DNA from: Clostridia bacterium
Lineage (GTDB): Bacteria; Bacillota; Clostridia; Peptostreptococcales; Anaerovoracaceae
Length of the DNA stretch: 10,643 bases
Direction of reading: 5' to 3'
Assembly (NCBI GenBank): GCA_900754805.1
Contig: CAAEEE010000201.1
Coordinates: 1 to 10,643, forward strand
Shown: in pieces, positions 1-7,173 of the stretch
How the letters are laid out: every line of letters begins with the position of its first letter
Position numbering within the stretch: position 1 is the stretch's first letter
Notes under the pieces: generated by a model
Told to the model about the DNA's origin: nothing
Databases searched by the model: none
Seen by the model: the letters and a program-made list of their open reading frames with translations, nothing else
Translations under genes and position numbers: made by a program

Positions 1-1
1 G

Positions 2-15
2 CAGAAGCATTTCTG
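2..15. repeat. Small inverted repeat at the start of the off-edge transcript
   Basis: CAGAA-GCAT-TTCTG is a perfect 5-bp dyad with a 4-base centre. It lies just downstream of the predicted start site of the minus-strand promoter at 27-55. It could be an operator half-site pair or a small leader hairpin. It is short enough to be chance. Confidence 0.25.
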
Positions 16-26
16 ACAGCTTATCT

Positions 27-55
27 ATATTACCACTCCCGTTTCCCTTTGTCAA
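27..55 (-). promoter_or_regulatory. Sigma-A promoter reading off the left edge
   Basis: On the minus strand the -35 box TTGACA (50-55) is followed by a 17-base spacer and the -10 box TAATAT (27-32). A TG one base before the -10 box gives an extended -10 element. The -35 matches consensus fully and the -10 matches 4 of 6 positions. Transcription would start near base 20 and leave the window, so the gene served is unseen. No hairpin terminator lies between the lipoprotein stop at 92 and this promoter, so read-through from the upstream unit is possible. Confidence 0.75.
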
Positions 56-91
56 GTACCTTTTTTCGTCTTTTTGCAAGTTTTTCCTGCC

Positions 92-811
92 TTACGACGT
101 CATAGCTTCGTCCACATCTCCATCTACATGGTTTTTTCGTATCGTGCCATCCTCATTGACCGTCAAATCAAACGTTACAGAATACATAATGCTGTTACCG
201 TTCGTATATTGCATTTCAATTTCCAAATCTCCGGGCTCGAGTCCCGTGAAATCGTAAATCTGCCACGCGCCGACATCTTCATCCGAAAGAGTATCTGTCT
301 GAAAATCGACCCGGCCTTTGCCGCGCTGCACCGGTTTCCATTTATATTCGGGAGCGGAACGATCTGCTAAACGGACTTTGTAAACAGTGTATGTATTTTC
401 ATCATAGAAGGACAGCCATACACCATTATGTCCGAAGCGAATTCTGCCGTTTCCAAGGATTTCATATTCCAGCTCATCCTCTTCCGTCATATTCCAGCAA
501 GATGGCGGATCAAAATCATCCGCCCCACAGGAAACTTTCACTGTTCCTTTCTTGTTTTCGGTGTTTTCCCGGGCTTTTTCCAACTTCATCTTTCCTGCAA
601 TTCCGGGATTTCCTACCGTGTCATAAAGGCTGAAACTGCCGTCTTCATTTATGTACATGGCATAATAATCCGTTGCGGTTTTTCCATCGGAGGCAAGTTC
701 TTCGCATGTCCAGTCCCCAAGTAATTCTTCCGGTAATTTTGCTGAGCTGCATCCCCAAGCAGTGAATGCCAAACTCATAATTACGCATAGCACGATTAAT
801 TTCTTTCTCAT
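92..811 (-). CDS. Putative secreted lipoprotein, function unknown
   Basis: I do not recognise this family. From the ATG at 811 it is 239 residues. The N-terminus (MRKKL) is followed by a hydrophobic stretch and a lipobox-like TAWGC with the candidate lipidated cysteine at residue 21, which suggests attachment to the outer face of the membrane. The mature part is rich in predicted beta strands and acidic residues. It begins with an LGDWTC motif of the G-x-W kind seen in lipocalin-like barrels, but this alone does not assign the family. The reading frame stays open upstream to 913, but that extension lies inside the preceding hydrolase gene and would bury the signal peptide, so it is unlikely. 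An ATG at 829 is another possible start. The SD is weak (AGTGGA close to the ATG, or GGGG about 13 bases upstream). The gene begins 28 bases after the hydrolase stop and probably shares its transcript. Confidence 0.75.
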   Translation of the reverse strand: MRKKLIVLCVIMSLAFTAWGCSSAKLPEELLGDWTCEELASDGKTATDYYAMYINEDGSFSLYDTVGNPGIAGKMKLEKARENTENKKGTVKVSCGADDFDPPSCWNMTEEDELEYEILGNGRIRFGHNGVWLSFYDENTYTVYKVRLADRSAPEYKWKPVQRGKGRVDFQTDTLSDEDVGAWQIYDFTGLEPGDLEIEMQYTNGNSIMYSVTFDLTVNEDGTIRKNHVDGDVDEAMTS

Positions 812-839
812 AATCCACTTCTGCCCCATCTGCTGCCTG

Positions 840-1775
840 CTACGCCATTTCAGCAAGCACATCATCCATGAACTCGATAATGCCGTCCGCAACTTCGTCC
901 TTAATCTCTGCATAGTTGTGGATTTCGTGGCGGAATCCTGTGTAAAGTTCTGTTATAACATCGTGTCCGGTCCGCGCCAGCCAGTTGGAAACTTGGTATA
1001 CGCCTTCACCGTACATGCCGACAGGATCCTGATCTCCGGCTATATTATAAATAGGAAGGTCTTTTGGCACCTTTGCTGCCCATTCCACGCCTTCCACAGC
1101 TGCGAACATGTCAACGAAGTCCTTCATCGCGCGGTTTGAGGTCGGCTTGGTGAATGCGTCAAACGGGTCTGCTGCGTGATCCTGCTGAACATACGGGTCA
1201 TGGCAGATCCACTCGTTTCCGAGTTTGATTTCTCCGCAGCGTTCGCACATCCATCCCAGAAGCTCTCCTCCGAGATCCGGGTCGCAGTCGTCGCCCTTTC
1301 CATCTGCCAGAAGGCGGTCAATCTTTGCGAGGGTTTCATCCGCTACAGGGAACACTCCCGGTGTGCCGCAAATCGTGGCTCCCGTAAGCTCATCGCCGTA
1401 CTTTGCCATGAAATCACGCGCAATCATCGATCCCATGCTGTGGCCGTAAAGAAAATACGGCAAATTCGGGTAGATTTCACATGCGATTTCCTTCATGCGG
1501 TGCTCGTCCTCCATCATGGTGTGGCAGCCTTTGTCGCCCCAGTTGCCCCAAGTGTCGTTTTCCAGAGCGGTTTTGCCGTGTCCGACATGGTCGTCAGCCG
1601 CAACGATGTAGCCTGCTTCTATAAATCTGACAATCATGTGGAAATATCTGCGAGAGTGTTCGCCGAAGCCATGAATCAGCTGAACAATTCCCTTCGGCTC
1701 GCATGCCGGTACATAAATCCACCCGTAAACGATATCGCGCTCGTTAAAAGATTCAAATTTCACTTCATGTAACAT
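840..1775 (-). CDS. Alpha/beta hydrolase, monoacylglycerol lipase / lysophospholipase type
   Basis: A 311-residue serine hydrolase of the PldB/monoglyceride lipase group (Hydrolase_4 fold). It probably cleaves ester bonds of monoacylglycerols, lysophospholipids or similar small acyl esters in the cytoplasm. HGFGEH at residues 35-40 is the typical oxyanion-hole strand of this group. The nucleophile elbow is GHSMG at 111-115 with Ser113. The acid is likely Asp250 in GDQDPVG, and the base is His283 in FRHEIHN, a motif characteristic of the family. A lid segment fits roughly residues 135-235. The start is ATG 1775 because AGGAGG lies 6-7 bases upstream (1782-1787). An in-frame start at 1802 would put this SD inside the gene. 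It has its own promoter at 1818-1846 and is followed by the lipoprotein gene. No signal peptide is visible. The substrate cannot be read from the sequence. Confidence 0.92.
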   Translation of the reverse strand: MLHEVKFESFNERDIVYGWIYVPACEPKGIVQLIHGFGEHSRRYFHMIVRFIEAGYIVAADDHVGHGKTALENDTWGNWGDKGCHTMMEDEHRMKEIACEIYPNLPYFLYGHSMGSMIARDFMAKYGDELTGATICGTPGVFPVADETLAKIDRLLADGKGDDCDPDLGGELLGWMCERCGEIKLGNEWICHDPYVQQDHAADPFDAFTKPTSNRAMKDFVDMFAAVEGVEWAAKVPKDLPIYNIAGDQDPVGMYGEGVYQVSNWLARTGHDVITELYTGFRHEIHNYAEIKDEVADGIIEFMDDVLAEMA

Positions 1776-1817
1776 GAGAAACCTCCTTCTTGCCGTCAGC
1801 AAATATATTTTTTTCTC

Positions 1818-1846
1818 ATTTTATCATGATTTTACCGACCAAGCAA
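1818..1846 (-). promoter_or_regulatory. Promoter of the hydrolase-lipoprotein unit
   Basis: Minus strand: TTGCTT (1841-1846), 17-base spacer, TAAAAT (1818-1823), with TG one base before the -10 box (extended -10). The -35 is weak (3 of 6) and the -10 good (5 of 6). The start site would lie near 1811, giving a leader of about 35 bases to the ATG at 1775. Its upstream edge touches the terminator of the preceding operon. Confidence 0.6.
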
Positions 1847-1873
1847 GAAAAAGCCTTATAAGCCGGCTTTTTC
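1847..1873 (-). terminator. Intrinsic terminator of the GntR-ABC-Nudix operon
   Basis: GAAAAAGCC (1847-1855) pairs perfectly with GGCTTTTTC (1865-1873), a 9-bp stem around a 9-base loop. Read on the minus strand, the hairpin includes the last codons and TAA stop of the Nudix gene, and its 3' arm ends in a T-rich run. The A/T tracts on both sides make it symmetric, so it could also stop plus-strand transcripts, but no plus-strand gene ends here. Confidence 0.7.
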
Positions 1874-2464
1874 ATTTAACTTCCTATATATATGCTCTGC
1901 AAACCACGGTTCGCTTGATGCCGCAAGCGCCTCTTCAGGCAAAAACCATTTTACGCTGCTGTTTTCATCTTCCTTTTTATATAGCGTTTCTTCCTCGTCA
2001 GACTCCAAAAGATAGGTCACATTCAAATGCAGATGCGAAGAAATGTATTCGCCCTTTTTAAAGTGTCCGCCCACCGCGAGCACCTCAAGCGAAAAAATGT
2101 CTCCTGCACTCCCCTGTGACAAATCGCCTTTCTGCGATATAAGCCATGCGGGCCGCACATGTGCGGGAGTAAGACCGCTTTCCTCACAGACCTCGCGCAC
2201 GGCAACGCTGAGCAAATTCCTCTCTCCGTCCGCATGTCCGCCGAGCCACGCCCACGAATTGTAAATATTATGGTAGGCAAGCAGTACTTTTGTCCGGTCG
2301 CGATTCACAACCCACGCCGACGCGGTCATATGCGCCATGCGGTTTTCACGGGAAAAAATATCTTCGCCCATACGTTCCGCCTCCGTCAGCATGGAAAGAA
2401 TAATTTCTTTGTCCCGCTCTTCCTGCTCGTTATACGGCTCGTAAGCCTCGATTTGTTTTATCAC
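1856..2464 (-). CDS. Nudix hydrolase, last gene of the ABC operon
   Basis: A 202-residue Nudix-fold hydrolase, expected to cleave a nucleoside diphosphate linked to another group, using Mg2+ or Mn2+. The Nudix box spans about residues 75-98: GGHADGER...REVCEESGL. The metal-binding REVCEE core (90-95) is intact. At the position where the box normally has its first Glu there is Arg82, with Glu81 just before it. A helical N-terminal extension of about 45 residues precedes the domain, and an acidic SDEEE stretch lies near the C-terminus. The start is GTG at 2464, overlapping the TGA of the upstream gene as GTGA, with AAAGGAG 7 bases upstream, so translation is probably coupled. The substrate is unknown. 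Its position at the end of a transporter operon may reflect co-expression rather than a shared pathway. Confidence 0.9.
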   Translation of the reverse strand: MIKQIEAYEPYNEQEERDKEIILSMLTEAERMGEDIFSRENRMAHMTASAWVVNRDRTKVLLAYHNIYNSWAWLGGHADGERNLLSVAVREVCEESGLTPAHVRPAWLISQKGDLSQGSAGDIFSLEVLAVGGHFKKGEYISSHLHLNVTYLLESDEEETLYKKEDENSSVKWFLPEEALAASSEPWFAEHIYRKLNEKAGL

Positions 2465-4119
2465 TTTGCTTCTCCTTTATCCGTCTCAAGCTTCAAGATG
2501 CTTCCTATCGTGCTGATACCATAAGGGTATCTTGCGTCCGTCTCAAAAGTCTCTCCCCACTTTTCTTCTTCCCAAAGCTTTCGTCCAATCTCTTTATAGG
2601 TGTCCGTATCGTAAAAATCCTGCAGATTATTATGGAGCCTGCCGCAGTACGCAAGGCCGTCCTCCGTAAATACATTCAAAACAGCGGAAACACACTGCCT
2701 CGTTTGGGCGAAACCGTTTTTGCTGCGGTCCTCATCCCATGTGTTTATCGTTTCGTAGCACAGCACCGACACCCTTCCCTCTTCATACAAAATTTCCGTA
2801 CTGTTGTTCGTAATATCCGTAAGCCCCGGCAGCGAAAAATCCAAGCCCTCCGCATCAACAATTTTGCGGTATCTGCCGTCCATGTAGCGGTAAATTTTCA
2901 TCCTCGACTCGTTATCCGTAAAAACCTGGAATTCCCCGTCACTTCGCACAACCGGCCACCGGCAGTTTTCCAGAAGGGTTATCTTCTCATCGCACTTTCC
3001 GCTTGCAAGGTCAATCACTTCCGCAAACAGAGTCACCTTCTCATCCTCGTCTGGTTCTCGTCTGCCCGCATTACTGTAGTAGTAGGAAATCATCAGCTTC
3101 TTTCCGTCTGGGCTTGCCGCTATGCTCTGGTAATAGGCTTTTGGATCAAGACGATAAATATTTTCCAGCTCTTCCATCACACTTTTACCGTTTTCACTTT
3201 TATGAGGCATGCGGTAGATGCCGAATCCGCCCGGAATCAGACTTGTATCGACCACCCGGCCGTTCCATGAATGCGCGTCGAAGAAAAAGTACGATGCCTC
3301 TTCGGTGTCGCAGCTTTGTATGTTGAAACCAAACTCATCGCCTCCCTTTGTAATGCCGTAGTCCGCCGTCACAGAAAGCTCTCCGTTGTTTCCTTTTGCC
3401 AATTGGTAATTCATGTATTCCTCCTCCAAACCCGGAATTTTAAAGAAGTCATTCCACGCTTCCCACTTTTTCGCCTGCTCAAGCTCATAGTCCGCGCCGT
3501 CATTCGCGGTTAAAAAGTAAAAACTCATATCAAGCATTTCGGCTGTGCCGTTGATATATCCGCTCAGGATATAATAGTCCATCAGGTCTTTCACACGTAT
3601 GGCAATATTCTTCACACCCTTTTCCGGAATGCTGTCCCGAAGGTTTTTCATGTAGCTTTCGGCATTTTGCGTAAAAGGTGCTTTCAAAATCTCTTTGATT
3701 TCCTTTTTTCGCTTTGCGGTTTTCAAGGCTTCTTTGCCGGCAGGCGGCAGTTCCTCCTGTCTTTCGTAAAAAAGCTCATTGACGCTTTGAAGATCAAAGT
3801 CCTTATAAATGTCAAAACTTACAGAGGTTTGATAACTCGTTTTATATGCCTCAATGTCGGGATTGCCTAACAGAAACTCGACCCTTTGTTTATTTTCTCC
3901 GCCGGCTCCATAGCAATAAGTGTTTTTCCAGTTAAGCCCGCTCCGCGACACGCTCGCGCCGAAGCTTACCGTAAGTCCTTCGGCAGCATTTGCGTCTCCC
4001 GCAACCGTCTTTTCGGAAATCCGCGCATAGTCTTTTTGACCGCTCACCTGCGTGAGGGCATATCCGCCTGCCGCCAGAGACAAAATCAGCACCGCGGCCG
4101 CAATTCTTCTCATCTTCAT
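2461..4119 (-). CDS. Secreted or membrane-anchored protein S2, paralogue of S1
   Basis: A 552-residue protein of no named family that I recognise. Residues 1-22 form a basic then hydrophobic signal or anchor segment, with a possible cleavage after GYA, so the rest should lie outside the membrane. It is clearly related to S1 (4835-6442). Shared blocks are GD-x3-AEG at 41-48 followed by SFGA, Cys270 then FDAH at 280-283, DTSxIxGGFGIY ending at 302, YY...SPDGKKL at 329-342, and AYCGRL near the C-terminus. The SPDGKKL blocks with alternating hydrophobic strands resemble WD40/TolB-type beta-propeller blades, so a C-terminal propeller is an inference. Its ATG overlaps the M1' stop (ATGA), with GGAGG 7 bases upstream. 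It is likely the extracytoplasmic partner of M1', perhaps a sensor or substrate-binding part. Confidence 0.85.
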   Translation of the reverse strand: MKMRRIAAAVLILSLAAGGYALTQVSGQKDYARISEKTVAGDANAAEGLTVSFGASVSRSGLNWKNTYCYGAGGENKQRVEFLLGNPDIEAYKTSYQTSVSFDIYKDFDLQSVNELFYERQEELPPAGKEALKTAKRKKEIKEILKAPFTQNAESYMKNLRDSIPEKGVKNIAIRVKDLMDYYILSGYINGTAEMLDMSFYFLTANDGADYELEQAKKWEAWNDFFKIPGLEEEYMNYQLAKGNNGELSVTADYGITKGGDEFGFNIQSCDTEEASYFFFDAHSWNGRVVDTSLIPGGFGIYRMPHKSENGKSVMEELENIYRLDPKAYYQSIAASPDGKKLMISYYYSNAGRREPDEDEKVTLFAEVIDLASGKCDEKITLLENCRWPVVRSDGEFQVFTDNESRMKIYRYMDGRYRKIVDAEGLDFSLPGLTDITNNSTEILYEEGRVSVLCYETINTWDEDRSKNGFAQTRQCVSAVLNVFTEDGLAYCGRLHNNLQDFYDTDTYKEIGRKLWEEEKWGETFETDARYPYGISTIGSILKLETDKGEAK

Positions 4120-4838
4120 AATTCTGCCTCCTCAAAACATGTGCTTACAACGCAAAACAGCAGCATCCCAAGCAGCATCGCGATTCTCACCAGATTTATA
4201 TTGGTATCGCTGATATCCGTGTAAAAAGCTCTCGTAAAAAGCACCAGTGTCAGAAGCGGAGCAATCGCTTTCGTTTCACCTTTTCGCAGGAAGCAGTTAA
4301 ACCGCGCGGCTGCCGCACTGAGCGCTGCGATTCCCACTACATTTCGAACCGCAAGCGCCGAATTGCCGATTGGAAGCCAGAGCCACAGATCATGCGTCCT
4401 GCCGAACGCCAGGAAGAGTCCGGCTTCCCGATTGAGTGCCTCCGAAAGGTTTTGCGCAAAGCAGGCACCGAAGCCATAGAGCAAGGCAATCGCCAGCGCC
4501 CAGAACGCCGCATACGCCAGCATGAGATACACGACCTCCGCAGCGAAGATGGCTGTCGGCTTCACCCGCAGCCTCTTCAGCGTGTAATTTAAATTGCTTT
4601 TTGACGCTTTCATCGGATTGAGCATTGCGAGGCTCAGCAGAATAAAGCCAGCCATCAGCGGAATTGCCGCGCCCCTTGCGAAAAGATTTTCGTAGTACAG
4701 CGTCTCCTTTTGCATCATCGTATATAGTAAAACCCCTTCTGTCAGCATCGTGAGCAGGGTGAGTGCCGCGAGTTTTAATCCCCCGTTTCGCAGCAGCAGC
4801 TCGAAGATGGACAGATTCACTTTTAATTTTTCTTTCAT
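4116..4838 (-). CDS. ABC-2-like permease subunit M1', paralogue of M1
   Basis: A 240-residue integral membrane protein with about six predicted helices (near 22-42, 57-75, 95-130, 158-178, 190-205 and 215-233). It aligns along its whole length with M1 (7694-8464): KETLYYEN at 45-52 matches GETMYFEN, SKSNLNYTLKRLRVKP at 79-94 matches AKSNVDLTVQRLKVKP, and the FWAL block and FLRKGE block also correspond. The TxxRL segment in a basic loop between helices is a plausible ATPase-coupling site. No ATPase gene follows it, so it presumably uses the ATPase at 6439-7173. The ATG overlaps the S1 stop as ATGA with GGAG 8 bases upstream. It lacks the acidic C-terminal tail of M1 and ends at EEAEL, whose codons contain the SD of the next gene. 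Function is inferred from context; no named family was recognised. Confidence 0.85.
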   Translation of the reverse strand: MKEKLKVNLSIFELLLRNGGLKLAALTLLTMLTEGVLLYTMMQKETLYYENLFARGAAIPLMAGFILLSLAMLNPMKASKSNLNYTLKRLRVKPTAIFAAEVVYLMLAYAAFWALAIALLYGFGACFAQNLSEALNREAGLFLAFGRTHDLWLWLPIGNSALAVRNVVGIAALSAAAARFNCFLRKGETKAIAPLLTLVLFTRAFYTDISDTNINLVRIAMLLGMLLFCVVSTCFEEAEL

Positions 4839-6442
4839 ATTATAATCTCCAACATATCGTCACAGCGTTTGGTTACCGAGCTTAAATTTTCTTTCCAGAA
4901 TCCTCTGAGCCTTCCCGTCCGGGCATCCTCTTTCTGCGTGATGAATGCCTCAACGCTCTCCTTGTCACTGTAATCCATAAGGTTCGTCGTCAGCCTGCCG
5001 CAGTACGCAAGCTCTCCCGCTTCAAGCACCGCAAGCTCCGCCACGCAGGACATGCCTTCGTCCGGAAGATCCCATACCGAATCATACGGCACGCCCGGAA
5101 GCGAAACATACCCCGCAATCACAAGCTTCTTTCCGTCATATTCTATGAGCGTATCTTCTCGGTCGAGAGCGTCGTAGCTTGTCAGTTCCGTCTGCAGCCC
5201 CGAAGCTGCCATATCCTTATGGTACTTCCCGTTTGCAAAACGCATCACGGCAAGCTGTCCCTCATTATTGAATATCAGATATGCGTTGTCCGAGATTTCC
5301 CGGAAGCCGATTCCCATGTCCACCTCATCTCTGCCTTCCGTCAGGTCGATGAGGTCGATTTTCTGTACCCGTTTCATGTCGGAAATGCGAATCACCTCCG
5401 CCCAGACCTTCTGAGCGTCTCGCGCGATCACCAGCAGGGACTTTTCGTCCGGACTCGTTTCGATGGTTTCATAGTAGTTTGACGGGTTAAGCGGATATAC
5501 GGTCTGAAGCTTATCCGTATCGAATTTCGACTTTTCCAAATCACACGGCAGCTTGTAAATGCCGAAGCCACCCTTGATTTTGCTTGTATCGACGGTCTTT
5601 CCCTTCAAATCTTCTCCGTAATAGGAAACGAGGTGCGCGTCGAAAAGCATGTAAAAGGCACTCTCCGTATTGCAGTATCGCATATTCAGGTCAAAATTTT
5701 CCTCGGAGTACCTCGTCCCGCTTTCATTGGAATCGCTGACATCGAAATCTGTAATCTGCCCACCCGAATTCACGGTGAATTTGCAAAATTTTCTTTCCTT
5801 TTCAGCAACCGGAATACGGAAAAACTCATTGACATCGCGAAGCATTTTCAGTTCTTCGTAAGTGTACTCCGCCGCGATTTCCTCAAAGAGCAGGTAATGT
5901 CCGATGCCTCCGCTGCTGAAGCTGTAATCGATTGGATAATATTTAAAAATATCCTTTATATATACGCTCTTATGTTTATATTCCCCCACTTTCACGCCTT
6001 CGGTGAATGCCTTTGCCGTCGCCCCGGCAGTCTCAGCCCACTGCACATCGCATTTTGCAAGAATGTCCTTTTGCTTTCGCGCGTCTTCCGGTGTCCTTGG
6101 ATTCAGTACATCGAGCGCGCCCGGAAACCAGACATCGTTTCGGATGGATGCAGCAGGCTCATTTTTAGGCCGAGTCGAAAGAAGGTACGGCTCCTTTTCG
6201 TATGTTTGAAACTCTGTCTTTCCCTGCTTCGCACCGAAATCATAAGTGCATTTCCATGCCAGGCGCTCTCCTGCGTGGGCGCCGAAGCTGAGTTTGACGC
6301 CCTCTGCGTTGGAAATATCTCCTGAGAGAGTCGTTTCGATGACCTCTGCGAAATTTTCCGTCTCATTTATTTTTCCTGAAGCGTATACGAGCACGCTCAG
6401 AGAAAGCACAAACACGAGCAGTGCTAAGATTCTCGCTTTCAT
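4835..6442 (-). CDS. Secreted or membrane-anchored protein S1, paralogue of S2
   Basis: A 535-residue protein with an N-terminal hydrophobic segment (residues 4-20) and a possible signal peptidase site after VYA (residues 19-21). The rest is hydrophilic and probably extracytoplasmic. It shares ordered blocks with S2: GD-x3-AEG at 41-48 then SFGA, Cys257 in YCNTE followed by FDAH at 267-270, DTSKIKGGFGIY ending at 296, YYETIETSPDEKSL at 323-336, and AYCGRL near the C-terminus. The middle and C-terminal half has repeated strand-rich segments like propeller blades (inference). The two cysteines conserved between the paralogues could form a disulfide. The gene starts with an ATGA overlap on the ABC ATPase stop and has GGAGG 7 bases upstream. 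It likely works outside the cell with the M1/M2/ATPase complex. I do not recognise a named family. Confidence 0.87.
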   Translation of the reverse strand: MKARILALLVFVLSLSVLVYASGKINETENFAEVIETTLSGDISNAEGVKLSFGAHAGERLAWKCTYDFGAKQGKTEFQTYEKEPYLLSTRPKNEPAASIRNDVWFPGALDVLNPRTPEDARKQKDILAKCDVQWAETAGATAKAFTEGVKVGEYKHKSVYIKDIFKYYPIDYSFSSGGIGHYLLFEEIAAEYTYEELKMLRDVNEFFRIPVAEKERKFCKFTVNSGGQITDFDVSDSNESGTRYSEENFDLNMRYCNTESAFYMLFDAHLVSYYGEDLKGKTVDTSKIKGGFGIYKLPCDLEKSKFDTDKLQTVYPLNPSNYYETIETSPDEKSLLVIARDAQKVWAEVIRISDMKRVQKIDLIDLTEGRDEVDMGIGFREISDNAYLIFNNEGQLAVMRFANGKYHKDMAASGLQTELTSYDALDREDTLIEYDGKKLVIAGYVSLPGVPYDSVWDLPDEGMSCVAELAVLEAGELAYCGRLTTNLMDYSDKESVEAFITQKEDARTGRLRGFWKENLSSVTKRCDDMLEIII

Positions 6443-7173
6443 GATTCTTCCTCCATACGCGCAATCGCCTTGCCTACGCGGTCGGCTCTGTAGCGGTAAG
6501 TTTCCTTAATAATCTCAATCAGGCTCCTTTCCGATTCCTCAATTTCGTCGAGACTGAGGTCGCCGATGATTTCACCCTTGTGGAGCAGAACCGCCCTTCC
6601 GATAAACTCTGCCACCTCTTCTATCAGGTGCGTCGAGAGCAGCACCGTCTCCGCCGGCTCCAGAATTCCGAGCAGAACCTTGTAGAAGTCTTCGCGGTTA
6701 AACACATCATTTCCCGCAAACGGTTCATCCATGAGGATGTAGTCCGCTCCCTGCGAAAGGGCGAGGAGGACTTCAAACTGATTTTTCTGCCCCGTGGAAA
6801 AGCTTCCGACTCTTCTTCGCATCGGCAGTTCGAAGAATTCCATGAGGGCACTGAATCTCTTTTCGCGGAAAGTGTCAAAATGTTCCTTATAAAATTCTTT
6901 GTGCCCTTCCGGGGTGAGAGCAGGGAAGAAAGAATGCTCGCTCGTCGCAAAAGAAATTCTCGCGATATTTTTGTGTGTGATTTTTTCTCCGTCAAGCGTG
7001 ATTTCTCCGTCATATTTCAGAAATCCCAGAATGGATTTCATCATGGTGGTCTTGCCCGCTCCGTTTTCGCCGAAGAGGCCGACAATTTGACCGCTCGGAA
7101 GCGTGAGGTTTACACTTTTGAGCGCAACTTTGCCGCTTCCGTATTTTTTATTTAAGTTCTTAATTTCCAACAT
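6439..7173 (-). CDS. ABC transporter ATP-binding protein
   Basis: A 244-residue ATPase that should energise the membrane proteins of this operon from the cytoplasmic face. Walker A is GENGAGKT at residues 35-42, the signature is FSTGQ at 125-129 (instead of LSGGQ), Walker B is YILMDE at 145-150 with catalytic Glu150, and the H-loop is His182 in STHLIEE. The Q-loop region reads ISFATSEHSFFPALT (73-87): the usual Gln is not visible at the expected place, where Ser or Glu stands. The D-loop is AGND rather than SALD or SGLD. These features fit the YtrB/CcmA-like group that serves ABC-2-type exporters. The ATG directly abuts the M2 TAG stop, with GGAGGG 8 bases upstream. It is the only ATPase in the operon, so M1, M2 and M1' probably share it. 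Confidence 0.95.
   Translation of the reverse strand: MLEIKNLNKKYGSGKVALKSVNLTLPSGQIVGLFGENGAGKTTMMKSILGFLKYDGEITLDGEKITHKNIARISFATSEHSFFPALTPEGHKEFYKEHFDTFREKRFSALMEFFELPMRRRVGSFSTGQKNQFEVLLALSQGADYILMDEPFAGNDVFNREDFYKVLLGILEPAETVLLSTHLIEEVAEFIGRAVLLHKGEIIGDLSLDEIEESERSLIEIIKETYRYRADRVGKAIARMEEES

Noticed and set aside
812..913. N-terminal extension of the lipoprotein by 34 residues
   Set aside because: It overlaps the end of the hydrolase gene in another frame and would bury the MRKKL signal peptide inside the protein.
1176..1772. 198-codon open frame on the plus strand opposite the hydrolase
   Set aside because: The opposite strand carries a complete catalytic triad and SD; this frame has neither start signal nor motif.
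2632..3270. 212-codon open frame on the plus strand opposite S2
   Set aside because: Same reasons: antisense to S2, no ribosome binding site and no recognisable motif.
5633..6325. 230-codon open frame on the plus strand opposite S1
   Set aside because: It has no SD, no domain signature and a shadow-like composition, and it lies wholly antisense to a well-supported gene.
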